Under the pieces are notes generated by a model, which saw nothing but the letters and a program-made list of their open reading frames with translations, did no database searches and was not told the DNA's origin. The position numbers and the translations under genes were made by a program. From Chamaea fasciata (lineage: Eukaryota; Chordata; Aves; Passeriformes; Sylviidae), in assembly GCA_029207755.1 (NCBI GenBank), contig JARCOQ010000005.1:45595621-45659620 (forward strand): a stretch of DNA of 64,000 nucleotides, in the 5' to 3' direction. This document shows, piece after piece, positions 23,001-37,000 of this stretch. Within the stretch, counting starts at the first letter, position 1; the number at the start of each line of letters is the position of its first letter.

Positions 23001-26000
23001 AATTATCTTTAGCATACTTTTTTCTTGTTTCCCCATTAGGCAAAACAGACATCTGTGAGTTTGAATTCTAGTTCTTCGTATCTCGTCAGTGGAGGCCTTG
23101 ATAACACAGTTAATATCTGGGATTTGAAGTCCAGAAAGATTTACTGCAGCCTAAAGGTAAGTTTGGCTGAGAAAGAACTGTAGCTTTCCACTCCCAGGTT
23201 TTGCTGCCAACTATAAAAAAAATTTCTCTAAGTCTAGTGTCTGCAGGATCAAGGTCACAGATAGGAGCTAGCACACAGCTGGGTCTTGTTCGAGTTTGTC
23301 TTCTTTATGTGCTGTAAATTGCAAATTTAACAAACATATGTAACTTGGTGTTTTCAGAGTACAATTCTATAATAAAATATGTTTAAATTTTCAGAATAGA
23401 CTTCTTATTTTGCAATTTTTTATGGGTATTGTCTGATGGGGATTTTTTCCAGGAGCTGCATTCCAGGTAATTGCTGTTTCTGGTATGTTGAATGAGAAGA
23501 CACTTCTGTATTTGTGGAATACTGTAGCAGAACTAATGTGCAAAACTGTGAGATGGTTGTCTTCTAACTGGTCCAGTATGAATTCTCTAAAACTTTTTTA
23601 TGATGCGTGAAAAGTAAGATGGCTTAGTGTCTTTCCCAGATGCCTTCAGTAGATGGTTTGCCCTTATTTAGCACCACTGTTTTAAGAGGCTATGAAACTT
23701 CAGCTTTGATTTATCCCTTTTTTCTTGGACTTTCAGAGTTAGAGTTGGAAATAAAACCTCTAGGTAACAAATACAAAACTTTAAATATCTGTTCCTAACT
23801 TTTGGGTTAGAAGTGCTCAATTGTCTTCCACAATGTAGGAATATAGGAGAAAAATATGTTCATTATACACAGTATCATCACTGAAAATTACTGTACTGAA
23901 AAGCTGGTTGGTAAATGTATGTGTTAATGCTAAAAGTGACAGAAGGGGAAGTTGTCAGTAGTACATCAGATTAACAGAAAGTATATTCAAATATCACTGG
24001 TTTCTGGGAGGCTTTGCTTTTAAAATAATGTTCATAACACCTGTGGTAAATATCTCTTTGGTTGTCTTATCAAAATATTGTATATAACTATGTGATCATC
24101 TATACTAATTTATTAAAACCACCTAATGTAAACAATCAGGGAGTGGTTATGATTGATCATTGGTATGTTTTGCTGCTGTTCTCTGTGATACTCCATAACA
24201 ACTGTTGAATCTTTTAAAATGGTACAGATGGTCAGAAAAAAATCAAGCCGAAGTTCTTTTGCAAAAGCATAAATTAGGAAGAATGTCTTTAACACTCTCC
24301 CTTTAACCTCCCATTCCCACAGGAGCATAAAGATGAAGTCACATGTGTTGCATATAATTGGAATGATGGCTATGTTGTTTCTGGATCTTTGAGTGGTGAA
24401 ATCATCCTACACAGTGTTACCACCAATTTATCAAGTAGTCCCTTTGGTTATGGCAGCAGACAGGTAGGCTATCTGTGTTAAGTTCCTTTCAGGTACTAAG
24501 CTTAATTTGCTGTCTTTAGAAATCGAAAGTACATATCAAGAGCTTTTAAGTTTTGGTATTCTGTTTCATTTTAATTTTTAAGAGTGCCCTTAAGGAAAGA
24601 AGAAGTAATGCACATTGTGGTCTGCTAGCCTTAAATACTAGGCAGCATCAAAATACAAATTTCTCAAGTGCCTTTTTTTCTATATAGGTTCCAGCAAATT
24701 TTACTTGGTAGACACTGGCTCCTCAAGAACCAACTTTTAGATATCTTTGAAGTGATTAAAGCACAGTTGGCTTTACAAACCAGGATTTCAGTTCACCACT
24801 CCATATATATTGTTGCAGAGGGCAATGACTATGCAGCCTGGGTTCTAACTTATTCAAAGCTGTCTGTACGGTAGGGGTGAATACAAGCCTGCATTTGGAA
24901 ATAAGTGTATTTAATCTGGAGATTAAAATTGCACAGCTGCTCAAAGAGAAAAGTAATGAGGTTTTATCTTACGTACTTAGGTGTTTAGTTAGTATTTGGG
25001 AGAACTAGTTTGAAGGAAGATTGTGCACAAGGCAAACGCAAAGCATGTGTACTACTTAGGAACCTTGGTAGGGTTTGCTGCTGCAATTCCTTTCTGCAGA
25101 CTTAAAAGATACTGAAAGAATTAGTGGGTATCGCAAGGGGAATTCCCTTGATATAAGAGCATTTGCAGTAGCAAATGAGCTGTGTTGTCCCACTGGAAAT
25201 TCCAATATGTGCTCTTAGTGAGAATTGTCTTGTCTTATGGATAGCCATACGTTTGAGTTCTAGGCATGCTTTCCTTTTCTACTGAATCATTTTTACAGAG
25301 GTAGGAGCTGCCTGGGAGATGCAGAAATGTTGCTTTGGTCCTAAACCCGACCTTTGATGTTGCCAAGGAATGCTGAAGGTGTGACTTATTCCTTTTCTGT
25401 TACTGCAACAGCTTTTTCAGTCTTAGATTGCCGATAGTGTCAAATTAAATTCTTCTCCTGTCTCACACAAGCAGTATAATGTGGTGAAAAATCTCTTACA
25501 TTCTCATAGTGTCTCGGGAATTATGGTATACTTTCTGATGAAAAATCTCTGTTAAATTCAAAATCTCTCTGCTCCTAGGTGCTGCAGTGTCTTTGATCCA
25601 TTGCCAATCTCATACTGATATTGAAGCAAAATTGTCCTTCATACTTGGTTTGATCTCAAAAATCCATCTGTATAGTCGGGTCATTTTTCTGATTTGATTG
25701 TTACGGTCTTACGACGAATGTGGATGTGAGGCAGGAGCTGCAGGGAGGTCTGATGCCTTGAGAGGCTAGACAGGGTTAAAGGAATAAAGTAGGTATTTAT
25801 TAAAAAGGCCTTCAAAGGATACACCTTGGGCAGTACAAGAGCCTGGCCGTGGCTCCATCCAAGATGGATACCCGGTCACGAGTTTTCACACTTTTATAAG
25901 TTTTGGTCCATTTACATATGGGGGTTAATTGTCCAATTATAGCTTCAGGTTATGAAGCCCCATCTTCCCAGTTTGCTCCCCTCAATTTGCTGTTATTGAT

Positions 26001-29000
26001 ACATTTTGGGCTTGAAGCTGAAACGGTGTCCTTGGTTCTCGGGCTGGAAAAGGATTATTTTGCCTAACTACCCTGTGAAGAGAACTTGGTAACGCTTTTT
26101 ATGAAGTTCAGAGTTACATACCAGTGCAGTACAGAATCTAGACAATACGAAAGCTGAAACTTAAGGCATCAGGTCCATGGCTGGATTATGCAGCTGAGGT
26201 GAATATCCAGAGTGGGGACTATGCTGCTAGTTAATTGGAAAATGAAGAAATTCTTGTGAGGATGATTTGCACGAACCTGTTTAATATATTCAATTCTTTC
26301 CACCGGAAAGTGATTAGGAGTAAGAGAGATGCTGTGAATAACTATTCTGTTAGATGAAATCAAGAAGTCTGCTGCAAAGCTGAGTGACCTTTAGGATGGA
26401 TAAAGCTATTTGATGTGTTAAAGTAATTGCAAACAAAGAGCTCCTGTTCACATTCTAAAGGGTCTATAACATTTTCTTAGGGAGGGCAGTTATTTGATTA
26501 TAGCTTTAATTTAAAATGGAATTGAGCTATGATTTTGTAATGGGTTTGCTAGTTGGATGTCCCATATTCCCATCTTGTCTTTGATCCTAAAAATGTTCTT
26601 TCCTTTTATGTGGAGAAATGGCTTTATTATTGTTTTGGTTTTTAATTGGAGAATTGGAGAATTGATTCTGCAGTGAAGCAAATATCTGAAGACTTGTGTA
26701 ATTCTGTTAAAGTTAAAAAGCCTTTACTTGATTTATAGCTTAGGGGCCGGCTTTCCTTAAGAGTAGACTTGAACAGATAAACAGCGTATTACACTGTTTG
26801 ATCCTGGCACTAGTTTTCTGACGTGGGAAGGGTCACCACTCCATAGTAACGTTTTTTAGAATTGAAGAATGTGAAGTCTAACCTTGTAAATTTTAGCTTG
26901 TCTCTGTTTGATTCAGCATGATGGAATGTAGTTTCTGTGCCAGTTAATTTCTCATGTTGTGTAGATTCTACAAGTAGTAGAATAGGTCAAGGTTGCAGTG
27001 CTTTCTCTGACTTTAAACTTTAAATTCTTTTCATCGGAGCATTAGCCTATATTCTGTTAATTGATTTTCATTTAGAACACCTTTGTGTTTTATTAGAATT
27101 GAGTTCTTGCAGAGTTGTTTGCAGATCCCATAATTTGTCTTTGCTATTGGCATGCATTTAAACTACCAGATTCTTATCTGCTTGCTGTTGTGGGGATAAA
27201 TTAAGATTTGTTTCAAAATATAATGTTTGATCAAGTCTTCACTGTCTGATGCAATTCTCCTAGCAACAGGATTTAGTTTAGCTGTTTGAACAGCTGGCTG
27301 ATTTGTAAAAGAGTGTGATGAATTCTGGCCACTCCATGTAGTGGAAAGTTTGTCAGCTTTTAAAGCTAAAAGTGGGGAGCAGTGGTAATATGGGGAACGT
27401 GAAAGAAAATGGAGAACTTGCCCAGACCGGGTGAAATTAAAAGGATAAAGGAGAAAAGAAAATGGCTGACTTGGCAGGATAGCAAGGGAGGTTTGAGAAG
27501 AGCTAGAAGAGAATAATTGATGGGCAGAAGGACAGGAGTGAGAAAATGAAATATGAGCAGATGCCAGGGCAGAAAGAAGGAGGAGGTATTTGGAGGTGAA
27601 AAACTGAGACAACTGTGAGGGTCAGGAGTGTTTCCCATGTAGATCTTGTTAAAGCTGTTACTCCTGAATCTCTCAGTATTTTTTCCAATGTAAACAAACA
27701 GAAAAATTATGATAAAATTGTGACCAGTAGAGAATCATATTAATGATGAAGAGTTGTTCTCGTTCCTATTTGAATATGCAGTTGAAGGTGCCACCTCTTC
27801 AAAACAGGTTGAAGCAATTTGGCTTCCAGCAAGACACACAATACAAGTGGTGGAAATAATGCTGGAAGAATATGAAGCTACACAAATCTCCATTAAAATG
27901 AAGTTAAAGACAGAAATAGGATCAAGGCCAGTACAATGCATTGTGGCGTGGTCTATGCCAGAATAAAACAATAACGTTTTGAGAGCATTTTCAGGCAAAT
28001 AAAATATATGAGTACTCATTGGACTGGACTTAAGTACTTGAATCAATGCTTTGGGGGGAAAATACTAGATAGGATGGGTAAGAAACTCATATTAATCAAA
28101 CAAATATTTTCTTTCAGTATCTATCTTGTTTAATATTTTCAGTAGTGCTTATGATAGTAGAAGTCAGGTCAGCAAAACTGGGGAAGAGTCTGGAGCACGG
28201 GCCTTGGGAGGAGCAGCTGAGGAAGTTGCAGTTGTTCAGCCTGGAGAAAACGAGTCATGTGGAGGGACCTTATTGCTCTCTACATTCACTTGAAAAATAG
28301 GTACTAACAAGGTGGGGGTTGGTCTCTTCTCACAGGTAACAAGCAATAGGAGAAGAGAAAATGGCCTCAAGTTGCGCCAGTTTAGATATTAGGACAAAAT
28401 TCTTCTCTGAAAGGGTAGTGAGGCATTGAAACAGGCTTCCCAGGGAAGTGATGGAATCATCATCCCTGAAAGCATTCAAAAAACACATAGGTGTGGCATT
28501 TAGGGACGTGATTTAGTGGTGAACATGGCAGTGCTGGGGTCAGGCTTGGACTTAAAGATCTTTGAGATCTTTTCCAGCCTTAACAATTCTGTGATTCTAG
28601 GTTGAGCTATGATGAAACCTAGTGAGAAGGCATTTGCCCTTAAGAGAGGATTGTATCAGTATCAAAAAATAGTTGAAACTATAGACACAGGAATCACTGT
28701 GACAGTAAAATCAAGATACCAGATTTAGGGGGCAACTGAGGCTCTTTTAGAGTAGAATTTCAAAATTTCCAAGGGAAAGAAGGAATTGGATTTCTTAATA
28801 TAAAATGACACTGACCAAAACAGACTCAAAAAAGAAAACGTAATCTAGGATATTTTGGGGTGGGTATTTACAGTATAAAATGGATGAAATGTTACTGCCA
28901 TTGCAAAGATAGTAGCAAAATATTTTGAGGATCGTAAAAGATTTTAGTTGTCTGTATTCAGGAAAGATTCATACTGGGAGAGTAGCACAAAGACTGATGG

Positions 29001-30979
29001 TACTGAAAAAACAGTCCTGGAGGACTCTCATTTTTTTATAGCAATATAAAGCGTGAAGGAAAGTGAGCTTGCTGTTCTTTAAAACATGGGGTAGCAGCAC
29101 TGGGGAATTACAAAACTGTTTAAGTGTAAGGGCGTTATGGTCACAGGATAGGTGCAGATGGGTCATAAGTAAAATTAATCTGGAAATTGAGTGCTGTAGT
29201 ATTATAGCTGTGACCTTCTGAAACATCCTCTGAATCAATGTGGTGGAAACAAAACATCGTTTCTGAAAGGCAAGTTCCTGGGTTACCTACTTCTGCAATA
29301 GCAAGGCTGCATGTGATAAACCACACGTTATCCTCTTCTGTGGTCTTAGTCCACAGGCTGAAGTCTGTTCTGCAGGACCTACATACTTGCTTGACTCTGG
29401 AGTCTGTGTGTCTTATTGAATTGGCTGTTACCCATGTACCTCAAGTCTGTGAAGGGGAATTAAGTTCAAAGTTCTTGGCAGAAGACTAGTTCGTGAAATA
29501 ATGTATCTTTTCACTCCTTTAATTTTAGATGTGATGCGAGAGGTTTTTGTATGAAGCCATGATATTTGCTGAAAATTTGAGAAACTTTTCTGGAAGTTTC
29601 ATTTTTCTTCTCCATAATTTTGCTGATCAGATCATATGGTAGCCCATAACAGTGGAAAAAAAAAAGGTCTCCCCTTCAATACCAAAAATGGCATTGTAAT
29701 GCAAAATTATTTTTCCTGGTTTTACTATTTATATTTCAGAGTTGAAGCTTTTGTAGACAACTTAAACTTTGTATTCCTAATCTGTTTGTGTCTTTAAAAA
29801 ATAATTTAATATCATGTTTAATATTGGTATTAAAATTCATTTTTATGTCTGTTTTACAGCCTATTCGACACTTGAAATATTCATCCTTTAAGAAATCCTT
29901 GCTGGGCACTGTTTCTGACAGTGGAAATGTAACTCTCTGGGATGTAAATAGCCAGAGCCCATATCATAATTTTGAAAATACTCATAAAGCACCAGCCTCA
30001 GAAATCTGCTTTTCTCCAGTCAATAAGCTGCTGCTTGTAACTGTAGGTTTGGATAAAAGAATTATTCTCTATGACACTTTAAGTAAAAAGTGAGTATATG
30101 AAAGACCTTTTGATTTTAGAAGATTCCTTATTTGGGTTTTATAAATTGAGAAAAACATGCCTAATTATGACATGAATTATTTCATTCAGCCCCCATGCAG
30201 AATGGTTGAAGTGGTTGGCATGTTGCTACTGGAGAACCTGTCCCATAGTCCATTTTGCTTCCTAAGTTAACAAAAAAACAATTGAAAAACCCCAAGGCAT
30301 GTGGGAGCTAACTGAAGTCCAGTTTATGGGTGATGTTCCCCAGTGCTTGTATATGGGCTTTTCTTGTTGATAGAAAGCAGTTAACTTCTGTGAGGGGCAG
30401 TTCAGCCTGTGGGGACCTTCAGACACCTGAGCTTAGCTTGCATGCTTTCCAAGTTAAGATAAAAGATGTAACTGGTGCTCAGAGCTGCTGAGATATGGGA
30501 GAATGTTGGATGAAAAAGCAGGAAGGATGGGACATGGGTGATGGGACTTTGTAGTAAGAGGATAGGATGGCAAGTGATTTTGTGGGACATTGCTTTTAGC
30601 ATGAGTAGTGCTTTTACTCTAGCTGAATAAAAACAGGAGTCTGCATTTTGGAACGATGTCTTAGAAAGATGCAAACTAAGACCTGAAGTTTTTTCCCGGA
30701 GCTGTGGAATAGTAGAGCTGATGGGCTTGGGGAGCTAGAGGATGTATGTAATATGAGTGCTGCTGCATAGGATCATACCAGTAAATAATGTTGGTGTTTG
30801 CTATTAAGAAGGCAATGTGATCCTGTCCCTCTGAAGTCTTCTGGCACATATGCAGGGTTTTTTTTGTTAAGCATGAATGCTTAGTGTAAGCCTAATCTAC
30901 TGTTTCTTAAAATAGTTCACTGAATTTACTTGACACTGGAGAAGTTGAACTACTGACCTATAGCCGAATTACGAAAGTT

Positions 30980-31021
<42 letters not shown>

Positions 31022-34000
31022 TAGATATTCTGTGTTGAAAAGTCCAACTTGTGAATTCTATAAGATTCATTCTGTCCTTTCTCGTGTTTGAAGGTTGCTG
31101 ACAACAATTGTAGCTGATTTTCCTCTGACCACAGTAGACTTCATGCCTGATGGTACTACTTTGGCTATAGGATGTTCCCGGGGAAAGATCTGCCAGTATG
31201 ACTTAAGACAACTGACATCACCAGTGAAAGCAGTTACTGCTCACAAAGGCTGTGTGAAATGCATACGTCTTCAGTTCAGTAGCACTTTTTCCAAGGTATT
31301 TTTATTGTTTAGTATGCAAATTAATGAAAGCAAAGCATAAGCATAAGTTTAAGTTCTAAAAAAAGTTAATATTCACTGTCTAAGCATTGCAGATGCCAAC
31401 AGAATTGGATCATACTAACATAGGAATTATAAACTGCTTAGTCTTAACTGCTGTTGTAGGCGTTGTTGATGTGGAATTCCCCCCACTCCTGGTCTCAGTG
31501 TAGAAATAAGTGGAACTTAGAGTCTTCCTGATTTTCTGCTGTGGATGTGCTGCCTTTGCAGATCAGTTTGTGGCACCTCTGGTTATTTGTAGGCAGTAGC
31601 AGAAAGGTCTGTAATGGCCCTTCTGCTTAAGGAGAAGACACAGGGCTGCTCATATGCAGGTATTTTGTATGTCCTATATGTGGACTTAAGCTAGCACATA
31701 TAAACAGTAAAGAAGTTAATTAAAAAATAGAGAAGACTGAAGAGGTTCTTCTGAGACTTAATTAGGCTCTACTCTATCCATATATATCCAAATATCCAGA
31801 AACCCAGTGCTTCCAGTTAGTGGACACTGAGAGAATCTTTGAAATGGATTCTTTACCACTCTGAGACTTTCCTTCTCCTCTAGCATGCTTGCTGCTAGTG
31901 GCTAACTATTCCTGTAAAATTTGGAGTCCCTAATAATGCAGCCTCTTTTTTTTCTGCTCTATCTAAACCTGGGATCAAAATTGACTCATGCAGGGTCACT
32001 CCACTGTTAAATTGTTGCTATCCTTGTGGGGGTACCTATATGATAATACAGATGTTTCCTATGCTCTTTGAAGTTACATGAAGATACCTTTTTTAATATT
32101 TATAAAGGCATATCTCCTAGGCAACGTTTGCAACTTGAAGTGAATTTTTTACTGTTATTAAAAATGAAAGTATATTGTCTTGTATTTTTACTTGTGGCTG
32201 AAGAAATAATAACTTCTCTTAATTGGTTCTATTTTTCCTTCAGTCTAACCTCACAGGTTCTTCAAATAAACCTGTGTCCAAAAGAGTAGAAGTCAAAGCT
32301 GGTAGTAATCGTGGAGGAATTCAAAATACTGGCATCAAAAACATTGCCTCTCAAGCATCAGCAACAGTTTCCTCTCATCCTACATTGACAAATGAGAATA
32401 AGGGAGGAGAGATTTTTCAGGAGAAAACAGGTAATGCTGCGTTCCTACTCTTTAAATAGTTGGCATAATGTGGAAGATGGAAGCAGTGTTTTGTGTTTCG
32501 ACCATTACAGTATGAAAATTTCACTGAGGGAAGGGCATTTGTTAGGAAGTACTTGTGTATATGTGCATATGTTTCTTTTCTCTCCCCACTGCGTTACACA
32601 TGCTATGAGACTGTAGGAGGTAAATTGGGTCCTCCTGTAAGCTTAAGACACATGAAGTCTTAAAATTGTGGTGGTACTGTGGGACTATCTCTTGCATTCT
32701 GACTTCTTGCAGATTATGTACATAATGTAGTTTCTGATGAAATGTCTGCATGGAATGCAGAGCTAAAGATTTGTAATTCCATTAACAAACAGGAGTAACA
32801 GACCTCATCCAAAAAAAACCAAAAACCAAGGAAAACATAGGGAAAAAAGGAAAAGAACCTAGTCCAAAAACCCAAGTGACAACTGAACTGTATTTTTGTG
32901 AGAGGCATGATTCCAGTATCACATGGTAGGAAAGATGTTAAATATAGTTGCAAATATGATTAGTTGTATAACTGTACTTGCTATCTATGCCTCTGAAATT
33001 AACAAGTCCTTTGTAAGAATTCTGAGCATTCCAAAACTGCCACTGCATGAAATGTACTCTTAAAGTTTTGTTTAATTCAAGAGGTCTGAAAATATCAAAT
33101 CAGTAACATTGCTAGTTTGATTCTTGAAAAAAAATCCTCAATCCATTTTAATGTAACAGCACTTTCCCCCTCCCTTTTAAAGTTAGGAGAAATACATTTA
33201 GTAACAGTAATTAGGCAATAAGCCACTGCAGTCCATAGGGATGTGTATTAATGACCTCCCTTGGGTATGTAGTGAAGTATGAGGTGAAGTAGAATGTTCC
33301 CTGTGTATGCAAGAGGTGCTGCTAATCAACGTTACTGAATGGTGTGGAAAATTTTATTTTGGTTAAAACATACAATTTATTATCTCTGTTTGAAGATGTA
33401 ATGGCTGTTACCCCTTAAAGAGGACCATGCAAAATAAAGAAATGTTTTAAGAAAGTAAAGGCTTACCAAGCAAAACAGTTTTCCTTAATCTGAGTGTTCA
33501 TTTTAGAAGACCTCTGAGTACTCCAGAAGATAAGAGTCTTTAAAGTTAAAAAATGGGAATGGATGGGATACCACAGATTTCATTTGTTGTCTGGAATTTC
33601 TTCTAGAACCTGTTCATTTGATTTAACTTTGGAGAAATAAGGGGCATTCAGTAAAGTAATCTGATAGCATATTTAAACAAAATTGAGGCTTTCTGTCACA
33701 GATATTAAGATACTAAAATATAAATGAAGTCAGAATGCGATGAGAAACTTGGATGTACTTTGAGCTGGCTTCCCATGAACTCCCATTCAGCAACCGTTCT
33801 CTGCTTTAGATACCTTCTACATTTAGATTACTGGGAATGATTAGAAGTACACAAGATACATTTGTCCAATTTTACATTACACTTTTTCCATCCTCTAAGT
33901 TCTGACACACAGGTTGATGCTGCACTTCTGATTTGACTCAGTATACCAAGTATTTACTTAACTAGCAAGTGCCAATTCCATGTTGGTGTCACAATTGACA

Positions 34001-37000
34001 CATCTGAAGGAGTGAAAAATGTAATATATTAATACATTTAAGTGTGAAATCGTAAATATAACTCAAGTTCTACTTAATGTAAATACTTGGCCATAATTAA
34101 TTGCAGTCACCCACACAGTCATATTTGGATCACTTCAATAAGTAATCCCACACAGAGAAGTACTTACATGTTTTATGAATATTTTGCGAAATTACGAAAG
34201 TTATTTTGGTGGTTGTCTGAGCAGTTCAATTGACTTTCTAAAAACTGTAATTTGAATCATTTCTGGGGATTTTTTTTGACCTAAGATACACTTCCATTCT
34301 TCAGACAACTGTCCTTGGTACCTTACATATAAAAGCTAACTTTTTTCCCCCTGGACTGGATCTTGAGGGATGGGGCTTGAAGGTAGAGTGAGGAAAGGTC
34401 TAGGAACAAGTTTGGTTGTAACCTTGTTGTAACTCCTGCTTTTCTAATACTAGAATATATAAATTGACTTTTTAATATTAGAAATAAGCAGAGAATACTA
34501 ACACTAGGTAAGCTTTAAAAAAGGTGTTTCTTATAATGCCCCTTGGAGTGCTTAATGGCAAGCACAGTACAGCAAATTTTTTTTCTTGCAGAACAAGTTT
34601 AAATTTTTTATCATCTGAATGTGGTTGGTTACCTTATTAGCAGAAGGTGCAGTCACTAGTTTTCACTTCACCTGATCCAGCATAAAATTGCTGCACCCAT
34701 CCATATAGATTTCTCTGAACATGGGTGTGTTCTCCAATTTTACAACCCTCCTCTTGAGCTTTTAGTTGTAGTCACCTTTGTTGACAGCCCAAATGAGGAA
34801 GTTGAAATTGACCCTCTAACTGGCATCTGCAGATGGTTCTGAAGTGCTTACTGGACTTCCCCAAGTATCATGCTTGGTTTGAGATTGTTTAGCCATAGTG
34901 TGTTTTGGAAATTTTTGGAAAAGGTCAATTACTAACTGAATTATATTGTCCTTTGAAGGTTTTCCCCATAGTTCCAGCTTGGATGTCTTTCCATCTAAAG
35001 AAACAGATCATGGGAAATGTGCTGAATTAAATAATTTTGATAATGTGGGTCGAAGTAGTTTAGGAGATGTGTTTTCTCCAGTCAGAGATGGTAAGTTGCT
35101 GATACTGGAATTTGTAAATCACCATTTGTCTGCATGTAGCATGACAAAATGTCATTTGTGTCTTACTGACTACTGTACCTATTTGATATTTTAATTTGTC
35201 TTTGATTATGAACTTGATGCAGTGGTACAAATAGGCACTTCATTTTTCTGTGTTCTGCTATTTTGTAGATATTATTGCAAATAAAGCGACTGAAGATCCT
35301 CAAGGAAATGGTAAGCATATGCCAGTGATGGGCCTTTGGAGGTCTGTGCTAGTTCTCACATGCTGGTTTTGTCATATCATTGAAAATAAACAAATGACTG
35401 AAGCAGTCACTGAAGCAACTTTTCTTGAAGTTGTCTGACACATTGAGAGACACAATATGGTAACAGGAAGTCAAGAGTATGGTCCTAAAGTGATTTTTTT
35501 TTCCTTTATACAATTTATAGTGATATACAGAGGCTTTTCATGTTTTACTACTTTTATAAGGATGGAAACACCTTAAGTTGGATGGAAGGAAGAAGTTTAC
35601 GTGGTGAACATTTTTTAATGATTTCTTTTTGTCAGTCAGTTTTGTATGATTGTGTAGGCATTTTAACTGTGGGATAGATTTGGTGTGTGTTAATTGACCT
35701 GTGTGTTTTGTCTTTCCCTTTTATTTTTAGGCCTGGATTTCCAGTCTTACCCCTTTGGTTTGGATTTTCTCCTGCAGCCGACCATTGCCTTTCCAGTAAA
35801 AAGAAACCCAGTGGGCAGTAGTGCACAAGGGACACAGTCTAGCCCATTACATGCACTTGTGGGATCTCCAGTTAAAGAAGAAGAGCAACATCCAGAGACT
35901 GACTCTATGAAAATAAGTCTTGGAAAACAAGAATCAATAGACGTCTTAAAGCAGGTATTCTTGTTATGAGTGGTCTTTTTAGAATCTTGACAGAATATTT
36001 CGGCTTGAAGAAAAAAGTCCTGAATAATGCCCCATCTGATGTTATTTTGCAACTCTGTTCACACACAAATCTGTAAAACCTAGTGTGATTTAGGTGAACT
36101 GACCTTCAGAAATGGAAGATAAATGTTTGTCTTAATATGTTTGTCTTAAATAAGTTCAGGGTACAGAAGTTCCCATGAAACAAAGCAGGTAGCCTGAGTA
36201 TTATTTTAATTTTTTTAGAAAATCAAGAAGGATCACTAGATGGTTGATTGGATCACCAGTATGATTGATTGTTGTTTGTTAGGTCAATTCCACCCTCTTC
36301 TTTCCCTGTTCTCTGTCTCCCTCTTTTTCTTGAGATATCTTTGCATGTATCTGGAGATATGCCTCTGTACAGTGCTTATCTACTTTTGTATTGCTCTTGA
36401 GAAGTCTGACTTTCCTAGGAGTGATACAATGAAGTCACAACATTTTTGATGTGAAAATTAGAGGTCCCCACTTTTTGCACTTTCTTCTGTGTGCCCACTT
36501 GAGGCAATTTGGAATGTTTTAGCAATCAATTTTTCAGATATCTTGCTAGGAAATAAAAAGCATGTATTTCCGAGCAGATTCCTAAAAGCAAAAATGTTCG
36601 AAAGTGCATTTTGGAAAACTTAGAAAAAAAATTTACACTCTTCAAGTGCAATTAGATGATTTTAACAAGTAGATTTCATCTTTAAAATAATAAAAAAATT
36701 ATTTTTTTCATCAGGTTTCAAAATCTAGCTTATCAAGCATAGAACCTGTAACTTTAAGTTCTCCACCATCGTCTACTCCAGATGCAAATGAGAAACTAAT
36801 GAAAAATGTTCAGGCCCATCCTGCATATGATCTGCCAGTAAATGGTACTACCTCAACGAGTAAGTTGATAATTTTTGCCCAGTTCTAGGTGTGGTTGATT
36901 GTAAACCGATGTGATATCTGATAAAATGGACTTAGCATTTAAAAAGAACATCTGATCTTGATTCTTTAAATCAAGCTATCCCTCCTAGAATGTCTCTAGT

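Larger units (their letters stand above)
24464..29859 (+). other. NEDD1 intron 5 (longest intron, carries LTR and CR1 insertions)
   Basis: This 5.4-kb intron holds a minus-orientation LTR at 25699-26171, a purine-rich stretch at 27365-27620, and a CR1 LINE 3' fragment at 28180-28599. An open frame at 27754-27966 has no recognisable family. The rest is AT-rich without recognised features. Confidence 0.65.

Noticed and set aside
27163..27697. A 149-codon minus-strand frame and its overlapping neighbours
   Set aside because: It is Ser/Leu/Phe/Pro-rich and complementary to a purine-rich tract, with no motif or splice logic.
35955..35962. A second U12-type donor in NEDD1 intron 11 (gtattctt, one mismatch)
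   Set aside because: Its acceptor has a strong T-rich tract and no TCCTTAAC branch motif, so it is an ordinary U2-type intron.
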